This document shows, piece after piece, positions 24,559 through 32,918 of a stretch of 64,000 nucleotides of DNA (position 1 is its first letter; every line of letters starts with the position of its first letter). Under the pieces are notes generated by a model, which did no database searches, had not been told where the DNA came from, and worked only from the letters and a program-made list of their open reading frames with translations. The stretch is from NCBI RefSeq assembly GCF_003751945.1, contig NZ_RJKL01000001.1, positions 1,364,001-1,428,000 on the forward strand, read 5' to 3'. The stretch is from Couchioplanes caeruleus. Lineage in GTDB: Bacteria; Actinomycetota; Actinomycetes; Mycobacteriales; Micromonosporaceae. Made by a program: the position numbers and the translations under genes.

Positions 24559-24882
24559 TACTGCAACGCTATTCGAGATGCGGGTGGCACCTGTGTACTT
24601 CGCGGCGCCACCTTCCGGGCGGGCTGAGCGCGAGGTCGCACGCGATGCGTTCGCTCCGCCGACCTGCTCGGCTTCACGCGGCAGGCGATACGCGGATGAC
24701 CACGTACGGCGAACGGGAGTTCTGGCGGCCTGCGATGGCCGACCTCGCGCCCTGCCGCGGAATCTCCGATCAGGACGCCCGTGGCCAGATCCGGACGTGC
24801 CGGGTCACCCGTAGGCGATGCCGCTGGGGTGCGTCGAGAATCCGGGCTCGTGGCCGTGGTGAGCGGAGAAGGACGGTGGGGA
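24559..24882. other. Intergenic region without a recognisable gene
   Basis: Between two converging genes I see only weak open frames with no family match, ribosome site or clear hairpin. Confidence 0.4.
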
Positions 24883-25614
24883 TCAGCCTGAAGCGAGGAG
24901 GCAGAACTCGTTGCCTTCCGGGTCGGCGAGGACGGTCCACGGAACATCGCTCTGCCCCAGATCGATGGCGGCGGCGCCGAGAGTCTGCAGTCTGGCCGCC
25001 TCGGCCTCCAGGTCGTCGCCTGGGTATGGGCGGATGTCGAGGTGGACACGGTTCCACACGGTCTTCACGTCGGGTGTGCGGAGGAACTGCAGATATGGGC
25101 CGACGCCCTTGGCCGAGCGGAGTACCGCGTGGTGATCGGTCACCTTGTGCAGGGTCCAGTCCATGGCCTTGCCCCAGAAGCGGGCCATGGTTCGCGGGTC
25201 CGCGCAGTCGACCACTACCGTGGCGATCGGTCCGGTGTCTTGGTAGAGCGAGTCCAGCACGCAGAACTCGTTGCCCTCTGGGTCGGCCATGACCGTCCAT
25301 GGGACGTCGCCCTGGCCTACGTCGGCGGGTGTTGCGCCGAGATCCTTCAGGCGCGCGACCGTCTCCGCCTGATGGGCCGCCGAGGTGGTGGCGAGGTCGA
25401 CGTGCACGCGGTTCTTCACCGTCTTGGGTTCCGGGGAGGCGATGAGGTCGAGGCAGACCGCGACGGGGTCGGGGTAGACGAAGCCCTCGGGTTCGAGGTT
25501 GGTCACGCCGGGTGCTTCGCTGGAAACGCTCCAGCCGAGCGCCTCCGCCCAGAAACCACCCAGCGCGGAGTCGTCCCGAGCCTTCATGTTGATTTGAACA
25601 AGTCGCGTTGCCAT
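24883..25614 (-). CDS. Two-domain VOC protein
   Basis: This 243-residue protein contains two glyoxalase-like VOC domains. The first runs VQINMKARDDSALGGFWAEAL to VPWTVMADPEGNEFCVLD; the second runs VVVDCADPRTMARFWGKAMDW to VPWTVLADPEGNEFCLLAS. The two DPEGNEFC endings are nearly identical, showing internal duplication. In this common actinobacterial type the pair folds into one binding pocket, and some act in drug resistance or as dioxygenases. The ATG at 25614 is preferred over one at 25647 because the family usually begins at MATRLVQINMKA. Confidence 0.85.
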   Translation of the reverse strand: MATRLVQINMKARDDSALGGFWAEALGWSVSSEAPGVTNLEPEGFVYPDPVAVCLDLIASPEPKTVKNRVHVDLATTSAAHQAETVARLKDLGATPADVGQGDVPWTVMADPEGNEFCVLDSLYQDTGPIATVVVDCADPRTMARFWGKAMDWTLHKVTDHHAVLRSAKGVGPYLQFLRTPDVKTVWNRVHLDIRPYPGDDLEAEAARLQTLGAAAIDLGQSDVPWTVLADPEGNEFCLLASG

Positions 25615-25841
25615 GCCGACGATGCTAGCGACAGTCCGGCACATCAAGATCAGCCGTACTGAGGCGACGGGTGCCGGGGCGCCTCCCGCGTCCCACGCCG
25701 CGCGGTATCGGCGCTGGTCCGGCGCGGCTCCCTCGACCTCACCAGCGACGTCGTAGGCGGCAGGCGCGGAGCCCCTCAGCCCGGCCGCCGGCCTGCCGAT
25801 GGGTACGGGAAGAACGACCTACCGTCGCGACGGAGCCTGGA

Positions 25842-27020
25842 ATGAGCGTAATCGGTGCCGGGGTGTCCCCCCTCGGGACGGGACAGAGTCGTGCCGGCGA
25901 CGCGGCCTCGGCCGCGGCCGAGGCCGTGACAGAGGCACTCGCCGGCCGAGTGCCGGCCGCCGGTGACCTCGTGGTCGTCTTCCCCACCTTCGACCAGGAC
26001 CCGTACGCCGTGCTCTCCGCCGCCGAGGCGGCCGCGGGAGAGGCGACGCTCGTGGGTTGTTCGTCGTACGCCTCGTTCACCACCGCCGAGCACGTGGAGG
26101 CGGGTTGCGTCGCCGTCTACATCCCCGCGCACGGCGCCTCGATCGGCGTCGCGGCCGAGGAACCGCTGGGCGCCGATATCGCCGGCGCCTCCCGCCGCGC
26201 CACCGAGGCGGCCCGGGCTCGGGCGGGCACGCGGCACCCGCATTCGGTCCTGATGGTGCTCTCCGACGGCCTTGCCGGTGACCAGCGCGAGGTTCTGCGC
26301 GGCGCGTACGCGGTCGCCGGCGCCATGGTGCCGATCATCGGCGGTGCGGCCGCCGAGCCGCTGCGGATGGAACAGACCTATCAGCTTGCCGAGGGACGAG
26401 TCCTGCACAACGGCGTGGTCGCCGTCTGGTTCAACTCGCCGTCCCCGCTGGGTGTGGCGACCGAGCACGGCTGGCGGCCGACCGGTGAGAGCATGATCGT
26501 CACCCGGGCCGAGGGCAACGTGATCCACGAGATCGACGGGCGACCGGCCCGCGAGGCATATCTGGAGATGCGCGGTTGCGATCCCCGCGACCATGCCGGA
26601 ATGGCCTTCGCCGGGCTCGTCATGGACCGCCCGCTGGGGTTGCCGAACGCGTCCGGCCGCTTCGACGTCCGGCACATCCTCGACTGCACTCCCGAGGGCG
26701 GCCTGGTGATGTTCGGGTACGTCAGCGACTACTCGGTCGTGCAGATCATGGAGAGCGACTTCGAGGAGCTCATCGACGCCGCCGGACGGGCGACGGCCGC
26801 GGCCGTCGGACAGCTCGCCGGCCCGCCCCGCGGTGCGCTGGTGTTCAGCTGCACCGCACGTACGGCCCTGTTCGGCGACCGGGTGGACACGGAGGCGAAG
26901 GCCGTCTCGTCGGCACTGGCCGGGGCGCCGGCCGGCGGCTTCTTCACGTACGGGGAGTTCGCGCGAGTGACCGGATCGAGCGGATTCCACAATGCCACCG
27001 TCGCGGTCCTGGCGTTCTGA
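25842..27020 (+). CDS. FIST-domain sensory protein
   Basis: This 392-residue soluble protein has a FIST N domain (VIGAGVSPLGTGQS, LVGCSSYASF, SVLMVLSDGLAGDQREV) and a FIST C domain (SDYSVVQIMESDFEELIDAA, ALVFSCTARTALFGD, GFFTYGEFARV). FIST proteins are thought to bind small ligands such as amino acids and pass the signal to a linked output protein. GGAG seven bases upstream supports the ATG. Its stop overlaps the start of the GGDEF gene (TGATG), so the two form a sensor-output pair. The ligand is not known. Confidence 0.88.
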   Translation: MSVIGAGVSPLGTGQSRAGDAASAAAEAVTEALAGRVPAAGDLVVVFPTFDQDPYAVLSAAEAAAGEATLVGCSSYASFTTAEHVEAGCVAVYIPAHGASIGVAAEEPLGADIAGASRRATEAARARAGTRHPHSVLMVLSDGLAGDQREVLRGAYAVAGAMVPIIGGAAAEPLRMEQTYQLAEGRVLHNGVVAVWFNSPSPLGVATEHGWRPTGESMIVTRAEGNVIHEIDGRPAREAYLEMRGCDPRDHAGMAFAGLVMDRPLGLPNASGRFDVRHILDCTPEGGLVMFGYVSDYSVVQIMESDFEELIDAAGRATAAAVGQLAGPPRGALVFSCTARTALFGDRVDTEAKAVSSALAGAPAGGFFTYGEFARVTGSSGFHNATVAVLAF

Positions 27021-28489
27021 TGACCGACACGTTCTCGGGGTCCGCCCTTCGGGACGACAGCGATGAACTAGATCGGCTGCGCGAGGAGGTGCGACAACTG
27101 CGCGCCCAGATCACCGCGTCGCAGACCACCTCGGCACGTGCGCTCTCCAGGGCCACCCGCCTCGCCCAGGTGGTGAGCGTGCTCGGGCAGCTCACCGATG
27201 TGGACGACATCTTCGCGCGGGCCGCCGGCGAGGTGGCCGAGCTGTTCGCCGCCGACATCGCGCTCTTCTGGCTGGTCGGCGACGGCCGCGCCGAGCTGGC
27301 CGGCTCCTGGGGTGTCCCGGCGCACGATCTCACGGCCGACACCGCCGAGCTTCCGGACGGCGTGGAGTCCGCCACCGGGGCCGAGCCGCTGGTGTCAGGC
27401 TCGGCCGACCGCGTACCGGTACCACCATGGCTGACCCCCTATGACCCGCGGCACGTCGTCTGGGCACGGCTCGCCACCGGCGACGAGACTCTGGGATACA
27501 TGCTTCTGGTACGCCGCACCGAAGCGCCGTTCGACAGCGCCGACACGCTCGAGTTGAGGGCTGTCGCCACGCGGGTGGCACTCGCCGTGGACAACGGGCG
27601 GCTGCAACGCCGCACTCGCGCGCAGTTGCAGCGGCTGCATCGTCTCCACGAGCTGACCGCGAAGCTGGTGGGCATGCTCGACCTGACCGAGGTGGTCCGT
27701 GCGATCGCGCGGATCGTCACGGCCGAGGTGCCGGTCGACGGCGCCGCCATCTATCTGCAGCGCGGCACGACGGTCGAACTGGCCGCGGCGGCCGGCGATG
27801 CTCCGCCGGCCGGCCTCGATCCGGCGACCCCGGTTCCGGGGGCGCGGGTGCTGCGACTCGGCGCCGGCGGCAAGGAGCTGGGGCTGCTGATGGTGCGCGG
27901 TGCTCCACCGGTCGACAGCGAACCCGACGCCCTGCTGCGTCACCTCGCGGACCTCGCGGCGCTCGTCATATCCAAGGCGCTGCTGTTCGAGCGCGTCAGT
28001 GATCAGGCGCAGCGAGACCCGCTGACGCGGCTGGCGAACCGCGCACTCTTCATGGAGCGGCTCGAGCAGGCGGTCGCCGACGCGCAGCGCACCGGCGGCT
28101 CGGTCGGCGTGATCTTCGCCGACCTGGACAAGTTCAAGGCGGTCAACGACACGTACGGCCACGATGTCGGCGACGCCCTTCTGGTCGGCGTGGCGCAGCG
28201 GCTGGCCGGGGCGATCCGTGTCCCCGATCTGCTGGCCCGGCTGGGTGGTGACGAGTTCGTCGTGCTCTGCGAGCAGTTGCCCGGACCGGAGGAAGCGCGG
28301 GCCGTGGCGCGGCGCTTGGAGGAGGTACTCACCCCGCCCTTCGAACTCGGCGGCACGCGGCTGCTGGCCGGCTCCAGCTTCGGTGTGGCGGTCACCGACG
28401 AGGTGGGCTACGACGCCGAGGCGTTGCTGCGCGCCGCCGACGGGGCGATGTACCGGGCCAAGGGAACCGGCTCGCGCAGTCCGGGATGA
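27020..28489 (+). CDS. GAF-GAF-GGDEF diguanylate cyclase
   Basis: This 489-residue cytoplasmic protein starts with a coiled coil (ELDRLREEVRQLRAQITAS), followed by two GAF-like sensory domains (about 60-200 and 215-330) and a C-terminal GGDEF domain (DPLTRLANRALFMERLEQ, FADLDKFKAVNDTYGHD, RLGGDEFVVLCEQ). The motif RVPD lies exactly five residues before GGDEF, a canonical RxxD product-inhibition site. It should make c-di-GMP under feedback control. Coupling with the FIST gene suggests that protein governs its activity. Confidence 0.92.
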   Translation: MTDTFSGSALRDDSDELDRLREEVRQLRAQITASQTTSARALSRATRLAQVVSVLGQLTDVDDIFARAAGEVAELFAADIALFWLVGDGRAELAGSWGVPAHDLTADTAELPDGVESATGAEPLVSGSADRVPVPPWLTPYDPRHVVWARLATGDETLGYMLLVRRTEAPFDSADTLELRAVATRVALAVDNGRLQRRTRAQLQRLHRLHELTAKLVGMLDLTEVVRAIARIVTAEVPVDGAAIYLQRGTTVELAAAAGDAPPAGLDPATPVPGARVLRLGAGGKELGLLMVRGAPPVDSEPDALLRHLADLAALVISKALLFERVSDQAQRDPLTRLANRALFMERLEQAVADAQRTGGSVGVIFADLDKFKAVNDTYGHDVGDALLVGVAQRLAGAIRVPDLLARLGGDEFVVLCEQLPGPEEARAVARRLEEVLTPPFELGGTRLLAGSSFGVAVTDEVGYDAEALLRAADGAMYRAKGTGSRSPG

Positions 28490-28789
28490 GATCAGAACTG
28501 CTCGGCTCGCCCTGAACCGCACCGCCGCCGCCCTGGCGGAGAGGCCTCGCGCCCGCGCACGAGCCGAACACGAAACCACCGCGCCCCGACCCAGGTCCTC
28601 GGACTACGCCGTCAGGAGGCGAAGGGATCGGGGGGATTCCGGCAGTGGCCCTTGCGCTCACCGGCGTACGAGTCGACCGTTGGCTTGACATTCCGCGATG
28701 CCCGGAAAGTGTCGGAGGGCCGGCGGAGGATGTCCAGGAGCACAACGTCGACGGACTCGGCGGCTGCCGAGCCGGGATCGAGGTGGGAC
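28490..28789 (+). other. Gap with a possible promoter
   Basis: No gene is supported. TTGACA at 28685-28690 is followed after 17 bases by AGTGTC, a weak promoter candidate for the BNR-repeat gene about 85 bp further on. Confidence 0.3.
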
Positions 28790-29905
28790 ATGACCGGGGT
28801 ACGGATACTGGTGGGCACACGCAAAGGCGCCTTCATCCTCACCGCGGATGGCAAGAGGCAGGACTGGCAGGTGAGCCAACCCCATTTCGGGGGCTGGGAG
28901 ATCTACCACCTCAACGGCTCCCCGGCCCACCCGGACCGGCTGTACGCATCCCAGTCGTCCGGCTGGTTCGGGCAGGTCATCCAGCGTTCGGACGACGGCG
29001 GCAGGTCATGGGAGCCGGTCGGCAACGACTTCGCCTACGCCGGTCCCGTCGGCGACCACCTGTGGTACGACGGAACGCCGCGCCCGTGGGAGTTCAAACG
29101 GATCTGGCACCTCGAGCCGGCGCGCGACGACCCGGACACGGTCTACGCGGGCGCCGAGGATGCCGCGCTCTTCCGCTCGACCGACGGCGGTCACCACTGG
29201 GAGGAGCTGTCGGGCCTGCGGACCCACCCGTCCGCGCCGCGCTGGCAGCCGGGTGCGGGGGGAATGTGCCTGCACACGATCATCCTGGATCCGGCGAACA
29301 GCGAGCGGATCTTCGTCGCCATCTCGGCCGCCGGGGCGTTCCGATCCGACGACGGAGGCACGACCTGGCTGCCGATCAACCGCGGCCTGCGTTCCGAGCA
29401 GATCCCCGACCAGGACGCCGAGGTGGGGCACTGCGTGCACCGCATCGCCATGCACCCCTCCAGGCCCGAGGTGCTGTTCATGCAGAAGCACTGGGACGTC
29501 ATGCGCAGCGATGACGCGGGAGCGTCGTGGCGCGAGGTGAGCGGTAACCTTCCGACCGACTTCGGGTTCCCCATCGCGGTGCACGCACACGAGCCGGAAA
29601 CCGTCTACGTCGTCCCGATCAAGAGCGATTCCGAGCACTACGTGGCGGACGGGAAGTTGCGGGTGTACCGCAGCCGCACCGGCGGCGACGACTGGGAGCC
29701 GTTGACCACGGGCCTCCCCCAGGCCGACTGCTACGTCAACGTGCTTCGCGACGCGATGGCGGTCGACACGCTCGACCCGGGCGGCATCTATTTCGGAACG
29801 AGCGGCGGGCAGGTGTACGGCTCGGCGGACGGCGGGGACACCTGGGCCACGCTTGTGCGGGACCTACCGCCGGTGTTGTCGGTGGAAGTCCAGGTGCTGC
29901 CGTGA
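28790..29905 (+). CDS. BNR/VPS10-like beta-propeller repeat protein
   Basis: This 371-residue protein is built from BNR/Asp-box repeats: [71 protein letters not shown] and [14 protein letters not shown]. Each S-x-D-x-G-x-x-W box caps a propeller blade, as in sialidases and sortilin-like proteins. No signal peptide is visible, so it appears cytoplasmic. The next gene, a MoaD/ThiS-like protein, starts inside its stop codon (GTGA), implying a joint role. The enzymatic activity, if any, is unknown. An ATG at 28652 is possible but the sequence before 28790 lacks the fold's character. Confidence 0.85.
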   Translation: MTGVRILVGTRKGAFILTADGKRQDWQVSQPHFGGWEIYHLNGSPAHPDRLYASQSSGWFGQVIQRSDDGGRSWEPVGNDFAYAGPVGDHLWYDGTPRPWEFKRIWHLEPARDDPDTVYAGAEDAALFRSTDGGHHWEELSGLRTHPSAPRWQPGAGGMCLHTIILDPANSERIFVAISAAGAFRSDDGGTTWLPINRGLRSEQIPDQDAEVGHCVHRIAMHPSRPEVLFMQKHWDVMRSDDAGASWREVSGNLPTDFGFPIAVHAHEPETVYVVPIKSDSEHYVADGKLRVYRSRTGGDDWEPLTTGLPQADCYVNVLRDAMAVDTLDPGGIYFGTSGGQVYGSADGGDTWATLVRDLPPVLSVEVQVLP

Positions 29906-30198
29906 TCCGTGTCGTGCTCCCCGCGCATCTGAAGAATCTCGCCCGGGTGGGCAGCGAGGTGCGGCTGGAGGTGACGGAGCCGGTCACGCAGCGCCGGGTG
30001 CTGGACGCGCTGGAGGCTCGATATCCGATGCTGCGCGGCACGATGAGGGACCGCACGACCGGGCACCGCCGAGCGTTCATCCGGTTCTACGCCTGCGAGG
30101 AAGATCTGTCGAACGAGTCGCCGGACGCGCCGTTACCCGACCCGGTCTTGGCCGGCGCGGAACCTTTCCTGGTCGTCGGCGCCATGGCCGGCGGCTGA
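29902..30198 (+). CDS. MoaD/ThiS-family ubiquitin-like protein
   Basis: This 98-residue protein begins [20 protein letters not shown] and has the beta-grasp pattern ([28 protein letters not shown]). It ends in VVGAMAGG, with the terminal Gly-Gly used for sulfur transfer or protein tagging. The GTG start at 29902 overlaps the stop of the BNR gene. No molybdopterin or thiamine genes are nearby, so it may serve a different conjugation or sulfur-carrier role together with the propeller protein. This gene pair is, to my memory, recurrent in actinobacteria without assigned function. Confidence 0.85.
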   Translation: MIRVVLPAHLKNLARVGSEVRLEVTEPVTQRRVLDALEARYPMLRGTMRDRTTGHRRAFIRFYACEEDLSNESPDAPLPDPVLAGAEPFLVVGAMAGG

Positions 30199-30587
30199 CC
30201 GGCCTCAGGCAGGATGCGCAGTTTCCATGATCGAATCTACCGGAGGCTGCGCACGTCAGCGGTGCCCGCGAAGACGTCGCCGCGACCGGGCAGGCTGCGC
30301 CGATCCCACGCCGGCCGGCGAAGATGAGAAACCTTCGTGACAAGTGTTGCCGGGACATTGATCGATGTGTTGCTATAGCCGTGTGCATCGCGCCCGACCG
30401 TCAAAGGCGGGCGCACCGGGCTCGACAGAACACACCCATGCCACTTTCCGATCCGGCGTGTGCGAGTCAGAACCGTGACCCGCGTACGCGTCCCGGGCGC
30501 TCCGGCCATGGACAGCGGAGCGAGTCGGCCACGCCGGCGACCGCCCCGGCTGTCCACAGCGATCCGGCACCCGAATGGGAGGATGGC
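30199..30587. other. Long gap with one hairpin
   Basis: No gene is supported. GCGCCCG (30390-30396) and CGGGCGC (30408-30414) form a 7-bp stem around an 11-base loop. It might end the upstream transcript or form part of a leader. Confidence 0.35.
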
Positions 30588-30677
30588 ATGTCTTTCACGG
30601 TCCTGGGGTTAAGCGTGCCGATTGCGGCCGCCGGTCCGGCGGTCGGCGCGGCGCCCGGTTCGACGACGGTCGTCTGA
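30588..30677 (+). CDS. 29-residue small ORF coupled to the dipeptidase-like gene
   Basis: A GGGAGG ribosome site five bases before the ATG opens a 29-codon frame (MSFTVLGLSVPIAAAG and so on). It stops at 30675-30677, overlapping the ATG of the next gene as TGATG. The next gene has no ribosome site of its own at that spot, so reading this small frame may bring ribosomes to it. The peptide is hydrophobic. It may act as a leader for coupling or may be a relic; no homology is claimed. Confidence 0.4.
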   Translation: MSFTVLGLSVPIAAAGPAVGAAPGSTTVV

Positions 30678-32725
30678 TGCGCACCGCCACGTCGCGGCAC
30701 CGCGGGACTCACCCGTTCCGCTCCCTGCTGGCATGCCCGGTGCGCACCCACGGGCGGATCGCCGTGCTGTCTGCCGTCCTCACGGTGACGGCCCTGCTGC
30801 TCAGCGCGGCACCCGGTTCGGCGGCCGAGTCCGGCTGGTGGGTCCCGACCGGTCGGCCGGCGCCGGACTCCCAGGTCAACGTCACGGGCGAGCCCTTCAA
30901 GGGAACCGACTCGCAGGGCAGGGTCCGTGGCCTCGTCGACGCGCACGACCACCTGATGTCCAACGAGGCCTTCGGCGGCCGGCTGCTCTGCGGCAAGCCG
31001 TTCTCCGAGGCGGGCATCGCCGACGCGCTCAAAGACTGCCCCGAACACTACCCCGACGGCTCGTTGGCCATCTTCGACTACATCATGAACGGCGGTGACG
31101 GCCGGCACGACCCCGACGGCTGGCCGACGTTCCGGGACTGGCCGGCCCACGACTCGCTGACCCACCAGCAGAACTACTACGCCTGGATCGAGCGAGCCTG
31201 GCGCGGCGGTCAACGGGTGCTGGTCAACGACCTCGTCACCAACGGCGTGATCTGCTCGGTCTACTTCTTCAAAGATCGAAGCTGTGACGAGATGACCTCC
31301 ATCCGCCTGCAGGCCCGCAAGACCTACGAGATGCAGGACTACATCGATCGGATGTACGGCGGCCCGGGCAAGGGCTGGTTTCGTATCGTCACCGACACCG
31401 GCCAGGCCCGCGACGTCATCCGGCAGGGCAAACTCGCCGTCGTCCTGGGAGTCGAGACGTCCGAGCCGTTCGGCTGCAAGCAGATCCTCGACGTGCCGCA
31501 GTGCGACAGCGACGACATCGACCGCGGCCTCGACGAACTGTACGAGCTAGGCGTGCGCAGCATGTTCCTGTGCCACAAGTTCGACAACGCACTGTGCGGA
31601 GTCCGGTTCGACTCGGGCAGCACCGGCATCGCGATCAACTCCGGCCAGTTCCTGTCCACCGGCACCTCCTGGACGACGGAGAACTGCCCGGGACCCCAGC
31701 ACGACAACCCGATCGGCAGCAGTACGGACGCACAGTGCAACGTCCGCGGCCTCACCACGCTCGGCGAGCACGCCCTGCGCGGCATGATGAAGCGCAAGAT
31801 GATGGTCGAGATCGACCACATGAGCGTCAAGGCCGCGGGCCGGACCCTGGACGTTCTCGAGTCCGCGTCGTATCCCGGGGTGATCTCGTCGCACGGCTGG
31901 ATGGATCTGGGCTGGACGGAGCGGGTCTACCGGCTCGGCGGCTTCGTCGCCCAGTACATGAGCGGCGCCGAGGGATTCATCGCCGAGGCAGCGCGCACCA
32001 AGGCGCTGCGTGACCGGTACGGGGTCGGCTACGGCTTCGGCACCGACATGAACGGTCTGGGTGGCTGGCCGGCGCCCCGCGGTGCGGACGCGCCGAACCC
32101 GGTCCGGTACCCCTTCCGCAGCGCTGACGGCAGCGCCGTCCTCGACCGGGCGACCACCGGCGAACGCACCTGGGACCTCAACACCGACGGCGCCGCCCAC
32201 TACGGCCTGGTTCCCGACTGGGTGGAACAGATCCGGCTGTTGGGCGGGCAGGAGGTGGTGGACGACCTGCTGCTGGGCGCGGAGTCGTACCTGCGCACCT
32301 GGTCCGGGTCGGAGCGCCACGCTCCCGGGGTCAACCTGGCCGGGAACGCGGCCGCGTCGGCCAGCTCCACGGAGTGGAATCCGTTCACCAGCTACGCGCC
32401 CGGCCGGGCCGTCGACGGCGACCCGGCGACCCGCTGGGCAAGCGGGTGGAGCGACGACCAGTGGTTACGGATCGACCTCGGGTCGGCCCGCGTCGTCCGC
32501 AGCGTCACCCTGGACTGGGAGCACGCCTACGGCAAGGCGTACCGTATCGAGGTCTCCACCGACGATCGCACCTGGCAGACCGTGTGGTCCACGACGACCG
32601 GCGACGGCGGCCTGGACACGGCCCGGTTCACCGCGACCTCGGCCCGCTATCTGCGCGTCCACGGGGTGCAGCGCGGCACCGGCTGGGGGTACTCCCTGAA
32701 GGAGGTCGGCGTATACGGCGGGTGA
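30677..32725 (+). CDS. Secreted dipeptidase-like metal hydrolase with F5/8-type C domain
   Basis: This 682-residue exported protein has an N-terminal signal (hydrophobic VLSAVLTVTALLLSAAPGSAA). The central part is a TIM-barrel metal hydrolase related to renal-type dipeptidases (M19): LVDAHDHLMSN (HxH), VVLGVETSEPF, MVEIDHMSVKAA, VISSHGWM and GFGTDMNGLGG. Residues about 560-682 form an F5/8 type C (discoidin) domain (AVDGDPATRWASGWSDDQWL, ARYLRVHGVQRGT), which binds sugars or cell surfaces. Its target may be a wall-attached peptide or glycan. Family members of this layout occur in Streptomyces as uncharacterised secreted proteins. Confidence 0.85.
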   Translation: MRTATSRHRGTHPFRSLLACPVRTHGRIAVLSAVLTVTALLLSAAPGSAAESGWWVPTGRPAPDSQVNVTGEPFKGTDSQGRVRGLVDAHDHLMSNEAFGGRLLCGKPFSEAGIADALKDCPEHYPDGSLAIFDYIMNGGDGRHDPDGWPTFRDWPAHDSLTHQQNYYAWIERAWRGGQRVLVNDLVTNGVICSVYFFKDRSCDEMTSIRLQARKTYEMQDYIDRMYGGPGKGWFRIVTDTGQARDVIRQGKLAVVLGVETSEPFGCKQILDVPQCDSDDIDRGLDELYELGVRSMFLCHKFDNALCGVRFDSGSTGIAINSGQFLSTGTSWTTENCPGPQHDNPIGSSTDAQCNVRGLTTLGEHALRGMMKRKMMVEIDHMSVKAAGRTLDVLESASYPGVISSHGWMDLGWTERVYRLGGFVAQYMSGAEGFIAEAARTKALRDRYGVGYGFGTDMNGLGGWPAPRGADAPNPVRYPFRSADGSAVLDRATTGERTWDLNTDGAAHYGLVPDWVEQIRLLGGQEVVDDLLLGAESYLRTWSGSERHAPGVNLAGNAAASASSTEWNPFTSYAPGRAVDGDPATRWASGWSDDQWLRIDLGSARVVRSVTLDWEHAYGKAYRIEVSTDDRTWQTVWSTTTGDGGLDTARFTATSARYLRVHGVQRGTGWGYSLKEVGVYGG

Positions 32726-32754
32726 GGATTGCCGGCGCAAGGTCGGTGGCCTTC

Positions 32755-32809
32755 GGTCCGGTGATGTTCGGGTGAGGTAAGGGTGGCGTTCGGGTGAGGT
32801 TCGTTCCCT
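32755..32809 (+). repeat. Five direct 11-base units upstream of the WD40 gene
   Basis: The units are GGTCCGGTGAT, GTTCGGGTGAG, GTAAGGGTGGC, GTTCGGGTGAG and GTTCGTTCCCT, laid head to tail. Units two and four are identical. An 11-base period with GTTC leads is the layout of PhoP (PHO-box) operators in Streptomyces, although the later bases differ from the usual GTTCACC. It lies 110 bp before the WD40 gene and could be its operator. Confidence 0.4.
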
Positions 32810-32918
32810 GCCCCGACGGACCGATGCGCTCGGAACACGAGTCCACGAAGTCTAAGGTGAGGCTTCCTCATCGAGCTTCGTGGAGGCGAACGATGCGTAT
32901 GACTGCCCTATCCGCACT

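Noticed and set aside
24546..25049. Minus-strand frame across 24546-25049
   Set aside because: It shares no motif with known families and overlaps the VOC gene out of frame.
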